Positions 43,282 to 53,100 of a stretch of 64,000 bases of DNA are shown one piece after another. Location of the stretch: the NCBI GenBank assembly GCA_020636195.1, contig JACJYH010000008.1, positions 1 to 64,000 on the forward strand, written 5' to 3'. Below the pieces are notes generated by a model, which was given only the letters and a program-made list of their open reading frames with translations, did no database searches and was not told the DNA's origin. Position 1 is the first letter of the stretch; each line of letters opens with the position of its first letter. Source of the DNA: Lewinellaceae bacterium. GTDB taxonomy: Bacteria; Bacteroidota; Bacteroidia; Chitinophagales; Saprospiraceae. A program made the translations under genes and the position numbers.

Positions 43282-45887
43282 TGGTCTGAACTTCTGAAGC
43301 CTATCATTTTTTTCTGGATCAACTCTCCTTTGATGATGTCATTGGCTGAAGTCACGTCTTCAAAAGTAATGGATTTAATTTGAGATGTGCTTCTATTTTC
43401 CACGAGAATGGTTGAAACTCTTACATTTTGTTGCTTGATGATGTCTAAAACTAATTTGCGCACAGTCCTAGCGTTTCCAAAGTATTTATCTCTCTTGTTG
43501 TGTAAATCTTCCAATATAATCTGTATGGCTTCTCCAGCTTTTAGGGTCAATTTATACCCATCAGATTCAAACATATTGACAGCTATATCCTTTAATTCGG
43601 AAGCTGAATAATCTTCAAATTTAAATACCTTATCAAATCGAGAATTGAGTCCAGGATTTGCCTTCAGAAAAGACTCCATATTATCGGGATATCCAGCCAC
43701 AAATACATAGAACCTACCACGGTTGTCTTCCATGCGTTTCAATAATGTTTGAATAGCTTCACTTCCATAATCACCTTGGGCATTGTTTACGGAACCCAAA
43801 GCATATGCTTCGTCAATGAAAAGCACACCTCCTTCGGCTTCGTCAATCTTTTCATTGGTTTTAATGGCTGTCTGTCCAAGATATCCTGCGACCAATCCCT
43901 GCCTATCAGTTTCAACTATATGGCCACGTTCTAATAATCCGAGTGCTTTATAAATTTTAGTTAGAATACGTGCAACTGTAGTTTTTCCTGTTCCAGGGTT
44001 CCCGACAAAAACGGTGTGCAAAGAATAGTTTGAAAGGACACTTCTTCCATTTTCCCTGTGATACTGAACAATTCTTACAAGATCATAGATTTGATTTTTA
44101 ACATTCTCCATGCCTGTGAGTTTTTGCAATTCTGCAAGAGCAGCAGCAAGAGAATGTTCATCTATTGGTAAGTCAGGTGTCTGATTTTTGAAACTATTTT
44201 GTAAGGCCAAGACATCTGCTTTGTAAATGACAGACATCTCTTCCTTTGTCAATTTAGAAGGATTCTTCCTTTTCATCACCCGCAATCCAAGATTGAGTTT
44301 TGCACGCTCTAAGAGATCATGGACGTATCTGGCATTTCCAAATGATTTATCACGCTTTCTATACTCTGTACGAATGATGTCCTTTATTATCTCAAAACTG
44401 TCAGGATTGAATTTTATTTCTAATTTATCAGCAATGTATAGAGCTATTTCAATCAATTCCTGTGGCAAGTAATCTTGAAACTCAAAGAAATGCTTAAATC
44501 TGGACTTCAATCCGGGATTTGATGCGATGAAATACTTCATTTCCTTGGGATATCCCGCAACAATAATAGCCAAATCACCTTTTCCATTTGACATCTCTCT
44601 CACCAAAATTTCTATGGCTTCCTTTCCGAAATCCTTAGCATCATCATTGGAGCGAGCCAATGCATATGCTTCATCAATGAACAGAACTCCACCTCTGGCT
44701 TTTTCTATAACATCCTTTACTTTAGGAGCAGTTTGGCCAATGTATTCGCCAATTAAATCTCCACGATCTACCTCAACTACATGTCCCTTTGATAACAAGC
44801 CCATTTTTCTATACAACAAGCCCATCATCTTGGCAACAGTCGTTTTTCCTGTTCCCGGATTTCCAATAAAAACTGCATGGAGATTGCTGGACTCCACTTC
44901 TTGAAATCCTTTTTCACGGCGCAATTTCAAAAATTCTAAATATAATGCATGTTCCTTTACCCGTGATTTGACTTCTTCAAGACCAATCAGTGTATCCAGT
45001 TTTTGATAAACATGCTCGAAACTCAATTGATCATCTATGAAAACGCTGGCCGGAAGACTACTTTCTTGAATTTCGACCTCATCAACGGCGAATAAACCAG
45101 TGCCGATGACTGAATTCATAAAAATAACTTCAACAGAATATTTGCTTTTTTTCCAATTATCTTTAGAGTTCGAACCCCAACCTGCGGTTACAACCATTTC
45201 TTCAGCATCTTTATGAATGGTTGTCAGTCGTGATATTTGTCCCTTTAGTTCCTTAGATTCATTATAAAATCTGAAAATCAATTCACAATGCCAAGAATCC
45301 TTTAAATTGCTTTGAAATCTGGCTTCTGTGAAAATATAGCGTGTTGATCCTTCAGAAAACTGTGATAAATAAATCCTTTTGTTTTCGTTTACATTTTCAA
45401 AAGGGCCTTCATAAAACTTCAATGATTTCAATGTCAAATATGCAGATACTTGATCTTGAATATTGTTGAATTGCCCTGCATCATCGATATAAAAATAGGC
45501 TGTTGCTATCTTGGCACCATCAATCCAAGCCTCCCAATAATATGAACCTTTTTTCCAAAATACGCCTTTCGCGGTATTTCCCCACCCTTCTCTGATATAT
45601 ATTATGGGCTCTTCATCTGAAATTTCCTTAGTAAAATTCAGGTTACAAATCGGCTTTTTAGTATTTTTCACATCAAAACACTTCAATTGACCGTGAATAG
45701 TACAAGGGTTATCGCCTAAGCATCTATTAATCAATGATAGCTCAGCATAAATATAGGTCACATCAAATCTATCGAATACTTGGCGGTATTTCTTCTTATT
45801 GTCCTCCAGCCACTCGGTGGAAGCATATACCTTCAAATCTTTAAATTTGAAGGGCGGATTTTGATATAATTGAAATAAATTATCCAA
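43278..45887 (-). CDS. Double CbxX/CfqX-type AAA ATPase with duplicated N-terminal domain
   Basis: 869 aa, cytoplasmic. Residues about 40-135 and 165-262 are two copies of one unrecognised domain: each ends with a GWG(N/S)..K...WKK..Y.(W/V)E pattern, then an I.T..F..D strand. Two AAA domains follow: the first with Walker A GNPGTGKT near 340 and Walker B GGVLFIDEAYAL near 400, the second with Walker A GNPGTGKT near 625 and Walker B near 688, each with the family's GLGN/EV(D/T)R and pore-loop segment (GEYIGQTA, AGYLGQTA). CbxX/CfqX members include Rubisco activase-like remodelers, SpoVK and EccA. The target is unknown; the N-terminal pair may bind it. Confidence 0.85.
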   Translation of the reverse strand: MDNLFQLYQNPPFKFKDLKVYASTEWLEDNKKKYRQVFDRFDVTYIYAELSLINRCLGDNPCTIHGQLKCFDVKNTKKPICNLNFTKEISDEEPIIYIREGWGNTAKGVFWKKGSYYWEAWIDGAKIATAYFYIDDAGQFNNIQDQVSAYLTLKSLKFYEGPFENVNENKRIYLSQFSEGSTRYIFTEARFQSNLKDSWHCELIFRFYNESKELKGQISRLTTIHKDAEEMVVTAGWGSNSKDNWKKSKYSVEVIFMNSVIGTGLFAVDEVEIQESSLPASVFIDDQLSFEHVYQKLDTLIGLEEVKSRVKEHALYLEFLKLRREKGFQEVESSNLHAVFIGNPGTGKTTVAKMMGLLYRKMGLLSKGHVVEVDRGDLIGEYIGQTAPKVKDVIEKARGGVLFIDEAYALARSNDDAKDFGKEAIEILVREMSNGKGDLAIIVAGYPKEMKYFIASNPGLKSRFKHFFEFQDYLPQELIEIALYIADKLEIKFNPDSFEIIKDIIRTEYRKRDKSFGNARYVHDLLERAKLNLGLRVMKRKNPSKLTKEEMSVIYKADVLALQNSFKNQTPDLPIDEHSLAAALAELQKLTGMENVKNQIYDLVRIVQYHRENGRSVLSNYSLHTVFVGNPGTGKTTVARILTKIYKALGLLERGHIVETDRQGLVAGYLGQTAIKTNEKIDEAEGGVLFIDEAYALGSVNNAQGDYGSEAIQTLLKRMEDNRGRFYVFVAGYPDNMESFLKANPGLNSRFDKVFKFEDYSASELKDIAVNMFESDGYKLTLKAGEAIQIILEDLHNKRDKYFGNARTVRKLVLDIIKQQNVRVSTILVENRSTSQIKSITFEDVTSANDIIKGELIQKKMIGFRSSDH

Positions 45888-46002
45888 CCTTCATTTTACT
45901 GTATGAATCCGAAATATACGTTGAATACAGCAAATAGCTATAAAATACTTTAAATTTCAACCAAATAAAATACCATTCAACGAGATAGTAGAGAAACAAA
46001 AC

Positions 46003-48015
46003 TCAATCTTGAGAGAATAAAATTTTATGGTAAGAAATATTATTCTCTGTTTTTAGTTGTAAAAAATACAAGCCATATTCGAAGTTGTGTTCCTTGAGAG
46101 AAACTGATGATTGATCCATTACATATTTATCCAACACCAATCGTCCATTTACATCAAATAACTGAAGGTGAACCGGCAAACCATCCTTTTCACCCATGTT
46201 TATCTGAATTAAATCATTGGTTGGATTGGGAAATATAGTATTGGTTCCATCTTTTCTGTGGCTCAAATTCACAATTGGGCTTGTGTTCATCTTGCCATCA
46301 AAATCTATTGCAACTACTTTAAAAAATGTGTATCTGTTATCGAGATCAAGGATGAAATTATATTTTTTCGTATTTGATGAGACAACTTCCCCTACTTCAT
46401 CCCAAGATATGCCTTCTGAAGAAGCAAGAATGGTATATTTTTGAACATTTTTTTCTTCTGACAACTCCCATGATAAAGTATTCTGCCCATCCCGTCCAAA
46501 AATTTCAATGGACAGCCAAGTTACAGGCAAAAGTCCTGATACCACACCTGCGCTAAGGTAGTTGACTTCCTGACACAGGGAAAATGAGTAAGAAGGCGTA
46601 GTGGCATATCCAAACGCACCATCGACTTTACTATCATTGACATTGTAAAAATTACCGGAAACAATAGGAACAGTAAAATCTAAAGAATTTGGAAATCTCA
46701 AATAATAATTTCCCGGGGTGATGGAATCAAAAACAAATAATCCATTTGAATTGGTATATGTCAAATTTAAAACTGCATTGGTGCTGGCGTCGCACAATCT
46801 AACATCACAATTGGACACCCTTGCTTCGTTACTTCCCATATACCCATCGAAGTTTGAGTCTATCCAAACATAAGAGTATATTGTCGCAGAACAGTAAAAT
46901 CCATTATTTATATTGCAATGAGAATCTCCGGAAGTAACAGTGAAAGTATTGGTAGTATTGATCCCATTTTGGTGTGTAATGTAATTATATTTATTTGGGT
47001 TGTTACCAACAAATGGACTGCCTGCTAACCACTCGCTAGAGGGCATAATAACTTTTAAAAAATAAGTTCCCGGAGCGACACAAAATCTATAATATCCATC
47101 TTCAGAAGGAAACCCTGGTTTGAGTCCTGTCTCTACAGAACCTGCAAAAATGGTATCTTGTCCATCAATATTCCAAATCTGAACAGTAACGCCATTGATC
47201 CCGTTTTCATTTCCATCAAATAAGTTATTTAAATTCGCATCATTATAAATCTGACCACAAAACTCAGCACAACGATAAAATCCGGCATCAATATTATACA
47301 CATTGGTACCACCGGTCACCGAAAAGGTAGAACTCCATATTTCCTCGTCAATACGTGAAACATCACTATTCAAGTTTGCATTACCGACTTGGTATTTTGT
47401 AGGAATATATGTTGCATCCATTGTGTATTTAAATGAGTATGAGCCAGGATACATACCAGTCATGTAGAATTCGCCACTTGAATTTGTTGTGGCTTGCTTT
47501 ATCAGGACGCCATCTTTATATGCAGATACAACTACTCCATGTATTCCGGATTCGTTATTATCCTGCACACCATTGTAATTGGTATCTTCCCATACATAAT
47601 CACCAATAGTCGATAAAATTCCAAATCCTGCATTGATGACGAGTGTTTCATCATCCGAAATCATTTCGCAAAGCGAATATGAATTGAGTTGGATTTTATT
47701 ATCCGTAGTTGTAGAATAAATTGTTGGTTTATAGACATTTGGTAAAAAAGCTTTGTTGACATAGATTTTGTAGTTATCCGGATTCAGATTAGAAAAAGCA
47801 TAATCACCAGTAGCATTTGTAACCGTGGAACCAACGAATTGTCCATTGCATCGAAGTAAAAAAATCGGAATATTGCTGATACCTTGTTCGCCACCATCGA
47901 TCATACCATTCAAATCACCATCGAACCAAAGTTTTCCCTCAATAGATTGAGTTACACCATATTGTATGGGAAATAAAATCAGTATGGTGATAATAATATG
48001 TTTTAGGGTTATCAT
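46003..48015 (-). CDS. T9SS cargo with four SdrD_B-like modules
   Basis: 670 aa; signal peptide ends QYGVTQ. Four modules of the SdrD_B/CNA-B type at about 24-90, 135-200, 255-325 and 380-445, each starting with a pattern such as GKLWFDGDLNGMIDGGEQGI or GDYVWEDTNYNGVQDNNESGI and ending with GxYxFxxxxPGxYxxxV. A linker with LPVTWLSIEIFGRDGQNTLSW, frequent ahead of T9SS domains, precedes the sorting domain at about 595-670 (FPNPTNDLIQINM). Such rod-like proteins form surface stalks; the DxDxxG motifs suggest Ca binding. It has its own promoter and no operon partner. Confidence 0.88.
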   Translation of the reverse strand: MITLKHIIITILILFPIQYGVTQSIEGKLWFDGDLNGMIDGGEQGISNIPIFLLRCNGQFVGSTVTNATGDYAFSNLNPDNYKIYVNKAFLPNVYKPTIYSTTTDNKIQLNSYSLCEMISDDETLVINAGFGILSTIGDYVWEDTNYNGVQDNNESGIHGVVVSAYKDGVLIKQATTNSSGEFYMTGMYPGSYSFKYTMDATYIPTKYQVGNANLNSDVSRIDEEIWSSTFSVTGGTNVYNIDAGFYRCAEFCGQIYNDANLNNLFDGNENGINGVTVQIWNIDGQDTIFAGSVETGLKPGFPSEDGYYRFCVAPGTYFLKVIMPSSEWLAGSPFVGNNPNKYNYITHQNGINTTNTFTVTSGDSHCNINNGFYCSATIYSYVWIDSNFDGYMGSNEARVSNCDVRLCDASTNAVLNLTYTNSNGLFVFDSITPGNYYLRFPNSLDFTVPIVSGNFYNVNDSKVDGAFGYATTPSYSFSLCQEVNYLSAGVVSGLLPVTWLSIEIFGRDGQNTLSWELSEEKNVQKYTILASSEGISWDEVGEVVSSNTKKYNFILDLDNRYTFFKVVAIDFDGKMNTSPIVNLSHRKDGTNTIFPNPTNDLIQINMGEKDGLPVHLQLFDVNGRLVLDKYVMDQSSVSLKEHNFEYGLYFLQLKTENNISYHKILFSQD

Positions 48016-48084
48016 GTATTATCGGTTTTGAATTATTATAAACACCATCATTGAGAAATAAAAATTTTACTCCCAATGGAGTGA

Positions 48085-48092
48085 CAAAGATA
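48085..48092 (-). promoter_or_regulatory. Probable -7 box of SdrD_B-type cargo gene
   Basis: Minus-strand TATCTTTG fits TAnnTTTG, about 70 bp upstream of the start at 48015. The remaining gap to 48271 is AT-rich (over 75% A+T) and shows nothing else. Confidence 0.5.
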
Positions 48093-48271
48093 CAATCAGA
48101 TCAATGAAAATAACTATTATTTTCTTTAAATTGATGAATATAATTTATTGTAATTCATTTACTTATGATAATTATTTCATATATTTTTTTATACTTTTTT
48201 AAATATAATTTATTTTCAATAGAATACATATCACCTTAATAAAAAATGTATTCAAAGCTAAATATCAATCA

Positions 48272-48799
48272 TTAAAACCAAATATCCATAGCTCCACCAT
48301 GATTTTTGGAAGATGACATTTTCACAAGCGGGTATTCTTTGAGCAGATTTAGAATCGCTTCTTTCAGGACTCCTTGTCCTTTTCCATGAATGACAGTGAT
48401 ATACGTAGTACCTTTTTCAACGTGGGTGTTTAAAAACTCCTTAAAAGTTTCTAGTTGAAAAGCAAGTATTTGACCTGAAGGCAAATTATTCATTTCAGGA
48501 GCCAAAATTTCAATATGTAAATCAATAGTGTGATGTAGCATTTTTCTTGATTTTCCTTTGTTATTCTCAAATTTCGCCTTTTCATTGGCTTCTTCAGAAG
48601 ACAAGAACGCATCTATATCAAAGAATTCGGGCTGATCTTCTACTTTTGAAATATTATTGATACTTGTCAAAAAGACTTTATCATTGACTTGAATGCGAAG
48701 TTTTCCATTGCTATTTTGTCCAATATACTTCCCTTTTTGTTTTGAAGTTTGCATGATGACTTCGTCACCTATCCATAAGTCACTGAGCTTGAGTTTCAA
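48272..48799 (-). CDS. Smr-domain protein (MutS2-tail-like)
   Basis: 175 aa from a TTG codon at 48799 (MKLKLSDLWIGDEVIMQ); the next ATG is 15 codons in and would cut the domain. N-terminal KOW/SH3-like segment (GDEVIMQTSKQKGKYIGQNSN), then a Smr domain with TIDLHIE and the HGKGQGVL active loop. Smr domains nick DNA or act on RNA/collided ribosomes. The TTG overlaps the TGA of the upstream HhH gene (TTGA), so it is probably translated by coupling. Confidence 0.85.
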   Translation of the reverse strand: MKLKLSDLWIGDEVIMQTSKQKGKYIGQNSNGKLRIQVNDKVFLTSINNISKVEDQPEFFDIDAFLSSEEANEKAKFENNKGKSRKMLHHTIDLHIEILAPEMNNLPSGQILAFQLETFKEFLNTHVEKGTTYITVIHGKGQGVLKEAILNLLKEYPLVKMSSSKNHGGAMDIWF

Positions 48800-50859
48800 A
48801 ATTTCAGCTTGAGTTGTGCCTTTGCCTCAGACCTCACCGATCCCAAAATCTGTTCATTTCCATTACCAATGGAATTTATATCATCATAATATGTTCTAGC
48901 ATATCTCATTTCAAAGGTAATATTGCGACCTATGCGGTATCGACCGTTGATATAAAATCTCGTTCCTTTATTTTGATAGAATGGAATGTAGAATTCATAG
49001 AGTAGATCATTTTCATAGGTGTAAATCCTTGCATCGAAACTATTGATATCAAACATTGCAAATCTAGCTGTAAAGGAAAATGGTTTTGCAATGGGTTTAT
49101 ACATAACATCCTGATACATCATATAACCTTTGCCTACTGAGGTCTTAAAATAATTAGATAGCTCTATGCGATCTCTAATCTCCCATTCCTTTGTAATTTT
49201 GTAGCTGAAATGTGCCCGAATTCGTTGGAGTACTTGAGCTTGTGGATAGTCAATTTTTTCAGTTCCTGAACTATTGAGATACTTTTTTTCATATCTATAT
49301 TGGAGATAACATTCCAGTTTTCTTTTTTCTACATATTGGACTTTGATGAAAAACTCCTTTCCATCAGTGATACCATCACGTCTGTAACCTATCCAAGGAT
49401 GCTTCCAAAAATCGACATACGAGCTGATAGTCCATTTTCTTATAGGTCTTATCTCTATACCCCAATAAAGTCCTGATTCATTGATTGGAAGGCTGGATTC
49501 ACTGAAGGCATTACCATTCAATGTGTGAAAATCAGGCGAAAAGTTCCTATAGAGTAATGAAATGTCCATATTTCTGTCCACGCTGATTAAGGCGCCATTC
49601 GTAGTGGCTTTTCCACCATTATCACTGATCGCAGTCTCTCCAAATAAGTTTAGATTTTTCCATCGATATCCATATTCTACGCTGGCATTGATCAATTGTT
49701 TCCCTGCAAATAAATACTTCTTATACAACTGTTCATCCTTGATTAGTGGTAATGAAAAATAAGTGTAGAGTGTATTTAAACCCAATTCCAACTTCCGATT
49801 CTTATACTTTACCTTGATACCACCATTACCTTGGTATAAGGTATTTTTATTTTCAATTTCTGATAGAGTGCGATGATAACCATCTTGTCTCACAGAACCA
49901 AAGTAATCAAAATCTGTATTGTCCAAAGTATCTGTGCGCAAAGATGCGTCCACAGGTTTGTAGGATGCAAAAATGGTCGTTTCAACGTGGTTAACAGGTG
50001 TCAATGTAATCCCTACTCCTCGATAATAATTTACTTCATTCACGGAGCTATATGGCCGCAAACTGCGACCTGCCCGTTTGACATTCATCACAAAAGAAGA
50101 CTTACCAATTCCAAAATCATTGTGCAAAATCAAACCTTGACCCATGCTCACCACATAATCACCCAATGTCACCATGGAAACAAATCGATTGACTTTCCTT
50201 GCCATGACGAAAAAGGAATAATAATCAAAACCTTTTTTGTTGTATTGATTAAACAATGGCTCTCCGGCGTCATTTTCTGCGGTGATTCCGGCTTTAAAAT
50301 CTTGTCCGTATTCATACCTATATCGAGCATAGAAGTGGTTTGGAGTGCCTAAATAGGCTGTTTCACCTTGATCGTTTGGAATGTACCCCTTTTTCTGTTC
50401 CAGAACACGTTTTGTTTTTAAAAATAGTGTTGATTTTCCTTTTGTAAATGCATCTTTAAAGTTCAAGTTATAATCTGCATCAGCTATCTCACATTTTAGA
50501 AATGGAGAAACATTTTTGATTGTTGTTAGATCCCAGGAAGGGATGGCTTGCACTTCATAAATACTCAAAAACGAACCAAACTTCTCTCGGTATTGGATAA
50601 AATCCTTGATTTGAATTTCATTGAGAATAAATAACTCCTTAAGATCATTTTCAGAAGCAGAATTGATATTCAATCGATATTCATAGTAATGTTGTAGGTT
50701 ATCCAATATAGTATTGTAATCAAAATTTTCGTCCCCTGAAGACTCAATAAAGTCTTCGACAAGATTTGAGATAAAATTATTGGTTTGAATCTCTTCTTGC
50801 GCATGTGCATAATGCACGACCAAAAGTAATACGACAATAAATCCCTTTATCTTATTCAT
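48796..50859 (-). CDS. Secreted helix-hairpin-helix protein with predicted outer-membrane barrel
   Basis: 687 aa; signal peptide ends VVHYAHAQ. Residues about 55-105 hold a ComEA-like HhH unit (LNINSASENDLKELFIL, IQYREKFGSFLSIYEVQAI). The remainder is rich in alternating aromatic beta strands (HFYARYRYEYGQDFKAGI, LYTYFSLPL, FYINGRYRIGRNITFEMRYA), ending in a charged strand with terminal Phe (AQLKLKF), the mark of Bam-inserted barrels. The combination is widespread in Bacteroidota and its role is unproven; DNA uptake or transport is a guess from the HhH part. Confidence 0.8.
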   Translation of the reverse strand: MNKIKGFIVVLLLVVHYAHAQEEIQTNNFISNLVEDFIESSGDENFDYNTILDNLQHYYEYRLNINSASENDLKELFILNEIQIKDFIQYREKFGSFLSIYEVQAIPSWDLTTIKNVSPFLKCEIADADYNLNFKDAFTKGKSTLFLKTKRVLEQKKGYIPNDQGETAYLGTPNHFYARYRYEYGQDFKAGITAENDAGEPLFNQYNKKGFDYYSFFVMARKVNRFVSMVTLGDYVVSMGQGLILHNDFGIGKSSFVMNVKRAGRSLRPYSSVNEVNYYRGVGITLTPVNHVETTIFASYKPVDASLRTDTLDNTDFDYFGSVRQDGYHRTLSEIENKNTLYQGNGGIKVKYKNRKLELGLNTLYTYFSLPLIKDEQLYKKYLFAGKQLINASVEYGYRWKNLNLFGETAISDNGGKATTNGALISVDRNMDISLLYRNFSPDFHTLNGNAFSESSLPINESGLYWGIEIRPIRKWTISSYVDFWKHPWIGYRRDGITDGKEFFIKVQYVEKRKLECYLQYRYEKKYLNSSGTEKIDYPQAQVLQRIRAHFSYKITKEWEIRDRIELSNYFKTSVGKGYMMYQDVMYKPIAKPFSFTARFAMFDINSFDARIYTYENDLLYEFYIPFYQNKGTRFYINGRYRIGRNITFEMRYARTYYDDINSIGNGNEQILGSVRSEAKAQLKLKF

Positions 50860-50923
50860 AAGACAAAGCTATAAAATCTAAGTGATTACACAAAGTAGTC
50901 CAAAATAATAATGCTAACAAATA

Positions 50924-51080
50924 TTTCAAATTACCGTCAAATATAGGTATTTAATAAATGGTGGTGGATTAATTTTATTATGATCGTTGGATTACATTTA
51001 TTACAATGTTGAAGATATCAGGACTGCCCTGACGATGGTGTCAAGACAATGCCTTGACGATGGTGTCAGGACAAAGCCCC
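50924..51080. repeat. Repeat A: duplicated promoter block plus short palindromes
   Basis: Opens with the same 29 bp as repeat B at 52918-52947 (TTTCAAATTACCGTCAAATA and nine more), then remains alignable with gaps (GATCGTT, TTACATTT, AATGTTGAAGAT, TCAGG). It ends with repeated GACGATGGTGTCA units at about 51031 and 51057. It lies between the PKD cargo stop and the start of the HhH gene. Confidence 0.75.
50938..50945 (-). promoter_or_regulatory. Probable -7 box of HhH gene, inside repeat A
   Basis: Minus-strand TATATTTG fits TAnnTTTG, about 80 bp upstream of the start at 50859. The same box is present in repeat B ahead of the PKD cargo gene. Confidence 0.5.
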
Positions 51081-51095
51081 TGATTTACACCACCA

Positions 51096-52901
51096 TCACC
51101 GCTTCACCACCTTGCCTTCTCTCACCTGCATGCTGCCATCAGTAAAACGCCACAGATAGATGCCCGAAGGCAGCGACTGCACATCAATGTTATTCTGTCC
51201 GTAGTAGAGACGTTGTGTCAGGACAGAGTGACCAGAGATGTCATAGAGACTGATTTCTCCATGTGCGGGCACGTACTCACCAAGGGTGACGAGGAGATAG
51301 TCCTCTACAGGATTCGGGAAGGTGGAGATATCTGCCTTGCTTGTGGAGATGTCTGTACTGCTACTCGTTCCTAAGGTGATGTCACGACATGTGGTGTTGC
51401 TGCTGTTCTCGTTGCTGACAGTGAGGCAGACGTGATAGACGCCCTGATGTGGGAAGGTATGGTATGGACTTTTCGTCGATTCCTGCGGGCTGCCGTCACC
51501 GAAGTTCCATGTCCATGACTCCGGTCTAAAATAGCTCAAGTCCGTAAACCGCAGCCGCAGATAGTCGAGGCTGTCTGGCTCGTATCGAAACTTCGCCACG
51601 GGGTAGTTGTCCAGACCGAGCGTATCACACGGCGACCCGTCTAAAGGGCCGAGGCGGTAGTGCGGGAAGTTGGGCATAGACCATGGGTTATTCGGGATGT
51701 GGAGGGCATGCTGTCGGAAGGAGCAAGCATCACCCTGTTCATCTGGGTAATCCATAATGTGTAGGTGCTCTGCACTAGCGGCACCGGAAACATTGTACAG
51801 GCGCCCATCAGGCCCATAACCCCAAAAACCAAAAGGTGTCTGGGTAAATCCCGGCGTGTCGGGATTACTTTGAAACCCATCGTAGGTTGCTATATGGATA
51901 CGTGGTTTTCGTAAATCTGCTATATCATATTGGTATAGGTCATTTCTGTTGTTGACATAGAGATACCTATCATTAGGAGAAAATGCCACGCTTTGTCCTA
52001 CGCTCGCTTCGGGTATCACCAAGGTATCAAAAAAAGGATTTGACAACAAGCCTGTACATCTATCAAAATCAAAGATGGACACCACACCAATGCTGTCCCA
52101 GTATCGACCATCACAAATGGCATACTTATCTCCTGCGTGTGAAAATGTAGCATTCCCTGCGCTCAGTACCGGATTATATTTCCCAATGGCTTGGGTGTGT
52201 ATGGCATGCACTCCGGTAGGGTCTAATAAAAATGTATAATACGTAACCCCTTCCGAATCTAAGACAATGATCCACCAGTCACGTCCATTCGCATGACGAC
52301 AAGCTTGTAGTAAATTACTTTTAAGCATTTTTTTAATTAGTACTTTGTCTTTGGATATCACACACCCCTTGCCTCCATTGCACTGCCTGTCTATGATTGT
52401 ATACCACACACCAATCGGTTCATCCACATATAAATCAACCATGATGTTAAAATCATATAGTAACTCCTTTCCATCTTGTACCATAGGCAGTATGATATTT
52501 CCTTGAAATTGTCTAAATCCATATACGTCTCCTGTAGCATTATGTACATTATTTCTCCAATAATTATTATAATTAATGGTATCACCCCCTTGTAGGGGTA
52601 GGTCATCGGAACCAAAGACCTGCATACCATTGGTATAACACACTAATTTTCCACTGTCATCACTATAATTGGTATTGGTGGCACCAAACATAAACCGACG
52701 GTAGGGATAGTAGTCTATCGTCATAGGGTCAGATGTGAAATTTAAGGTAAATGGCCAAAACTCCTTTTCAATGCTATCTTTGAGAATCATATCAATGGTA
52801 CTGGTTGCATGGCTACCCATCGCCCAGTTATAGTCATTTTTTTGGGCACTGAGTTGTAAAATACTTATTAGGTAAATGATTGATATTGTGACGGCTCTCA
52901 T
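51096..52901 (-). CDS. T9SS cargo with PKD domain, mosaic base composition
   Basis: 601 aa; signal peptide MRAVTISIIYLISILQLSAQ. Residues about 30-420 form a beta-propeller-like region (SHAGDKYAICDGRYWDS, VAFSPNDRYLYVNNRND, FWGYGPDGRLYNVSG). A PKD domain follows at about 430-515 (WTWNFGDGSPQESTKSPYHTF, GVYHVCLTVSN), and a T9SS sorting domain at about 530-601 (FPNPVEDYLLVTL, SGIYLWRF). The 3' part of the gene (plus 51100-51900) is about 57% GC in lines I counted, the 5' part about 30%. This points to a composite origin. Surface protein of unknown ligand. Confidence 0.85.
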   Translation of the reverse strand: MRAVTISIIYLISILQLSAQKNDYNWAMGSHATSTIDMILKDSIEKEFWPFTLNFTSDPMTIDYYPYRRFMFGATNTNYSDDSGKLVCYTNGMQVFGSDDLPLQGGDTINYNNYWRNNVHNATGDVYGFRQFQGNIILPMVQDGKELLYDFNIMVDLYVDEPIGVWYTIIDRQCNGGKGCVISKDKVLIKKMLKSNLLQACRHANGRDWWIIVLDSEGVTYYTFLLDPTGVHAIHTQAIGKYNPVLSAGNATFSHAGDKYAICDGRYWDSIGVVSIFDFDRCTGLLSNPFFDTLVIPEASVGQSVAFSPNDRYLYVNNRNDLYQYDIADLRKPRIHIATYDGFQSNPDTPGFTQTPFGFWGYGPDGRLYNVSGAASAEHLHIMDYPDEQGDACSFRQHALHIPNNPWSMPNFPHYRLGPLDGSPCDTLGLDNYPVAKFRYEPDSLDYLRLRFTDLSYFRPESWTWNFGDGSPQESTKSPYHTFPHQGVYHVCLTVSNENSSNTTCRDITLGTSSSTDISTSKADISTFPNPVEDYLLVTLGEYVPAHGEISLYDISGHSVLTQRLYYGQNNIDVQSLPSGIYLWRFTDGSMQVREGKVVKR

Positions 52902-52917
52902 GTGTAGGTTTTTAAAA

Positions 52918-53100
52918 TTTTCAAATTACCGTCAAATATAGGTATTTTTCCAATGGTGGATGATATTTTTTGATCGTTAGTTTACATTTGCTCAGAATGT
53001 TGAAGATGTCAGGGCTCTGCCCTGACGATGGTGTCAGGACAATGCCCTTTGGGGATTTTTCGGAGCTTGCGCTCCTAATAAGATGTCAGGGCTCTGCCCC
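52918..53100. repeat. Repeat B: duplicated promoter block plus short palindromes
   Basis: Starts with the 29-bp block shared with repeat A, 17 bp before the PKD cargo start, and continues with GATCGTT, TTACATTT, AATGTTGAAGAT and the GTCAGGGC family. A and B are direct repeats that bracket the cargo gene, about 2.0 kb apart. Confidence 0.75.
52933..52940 (-). promoter_or_regulatory. Probable -7 box of PKD cargo gene, inside repeat B
   Basis: Minus-strand TATATTTG fits TAnnTTTG, 32 bp upstream of the start at 52901. Confidence 0.5.
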
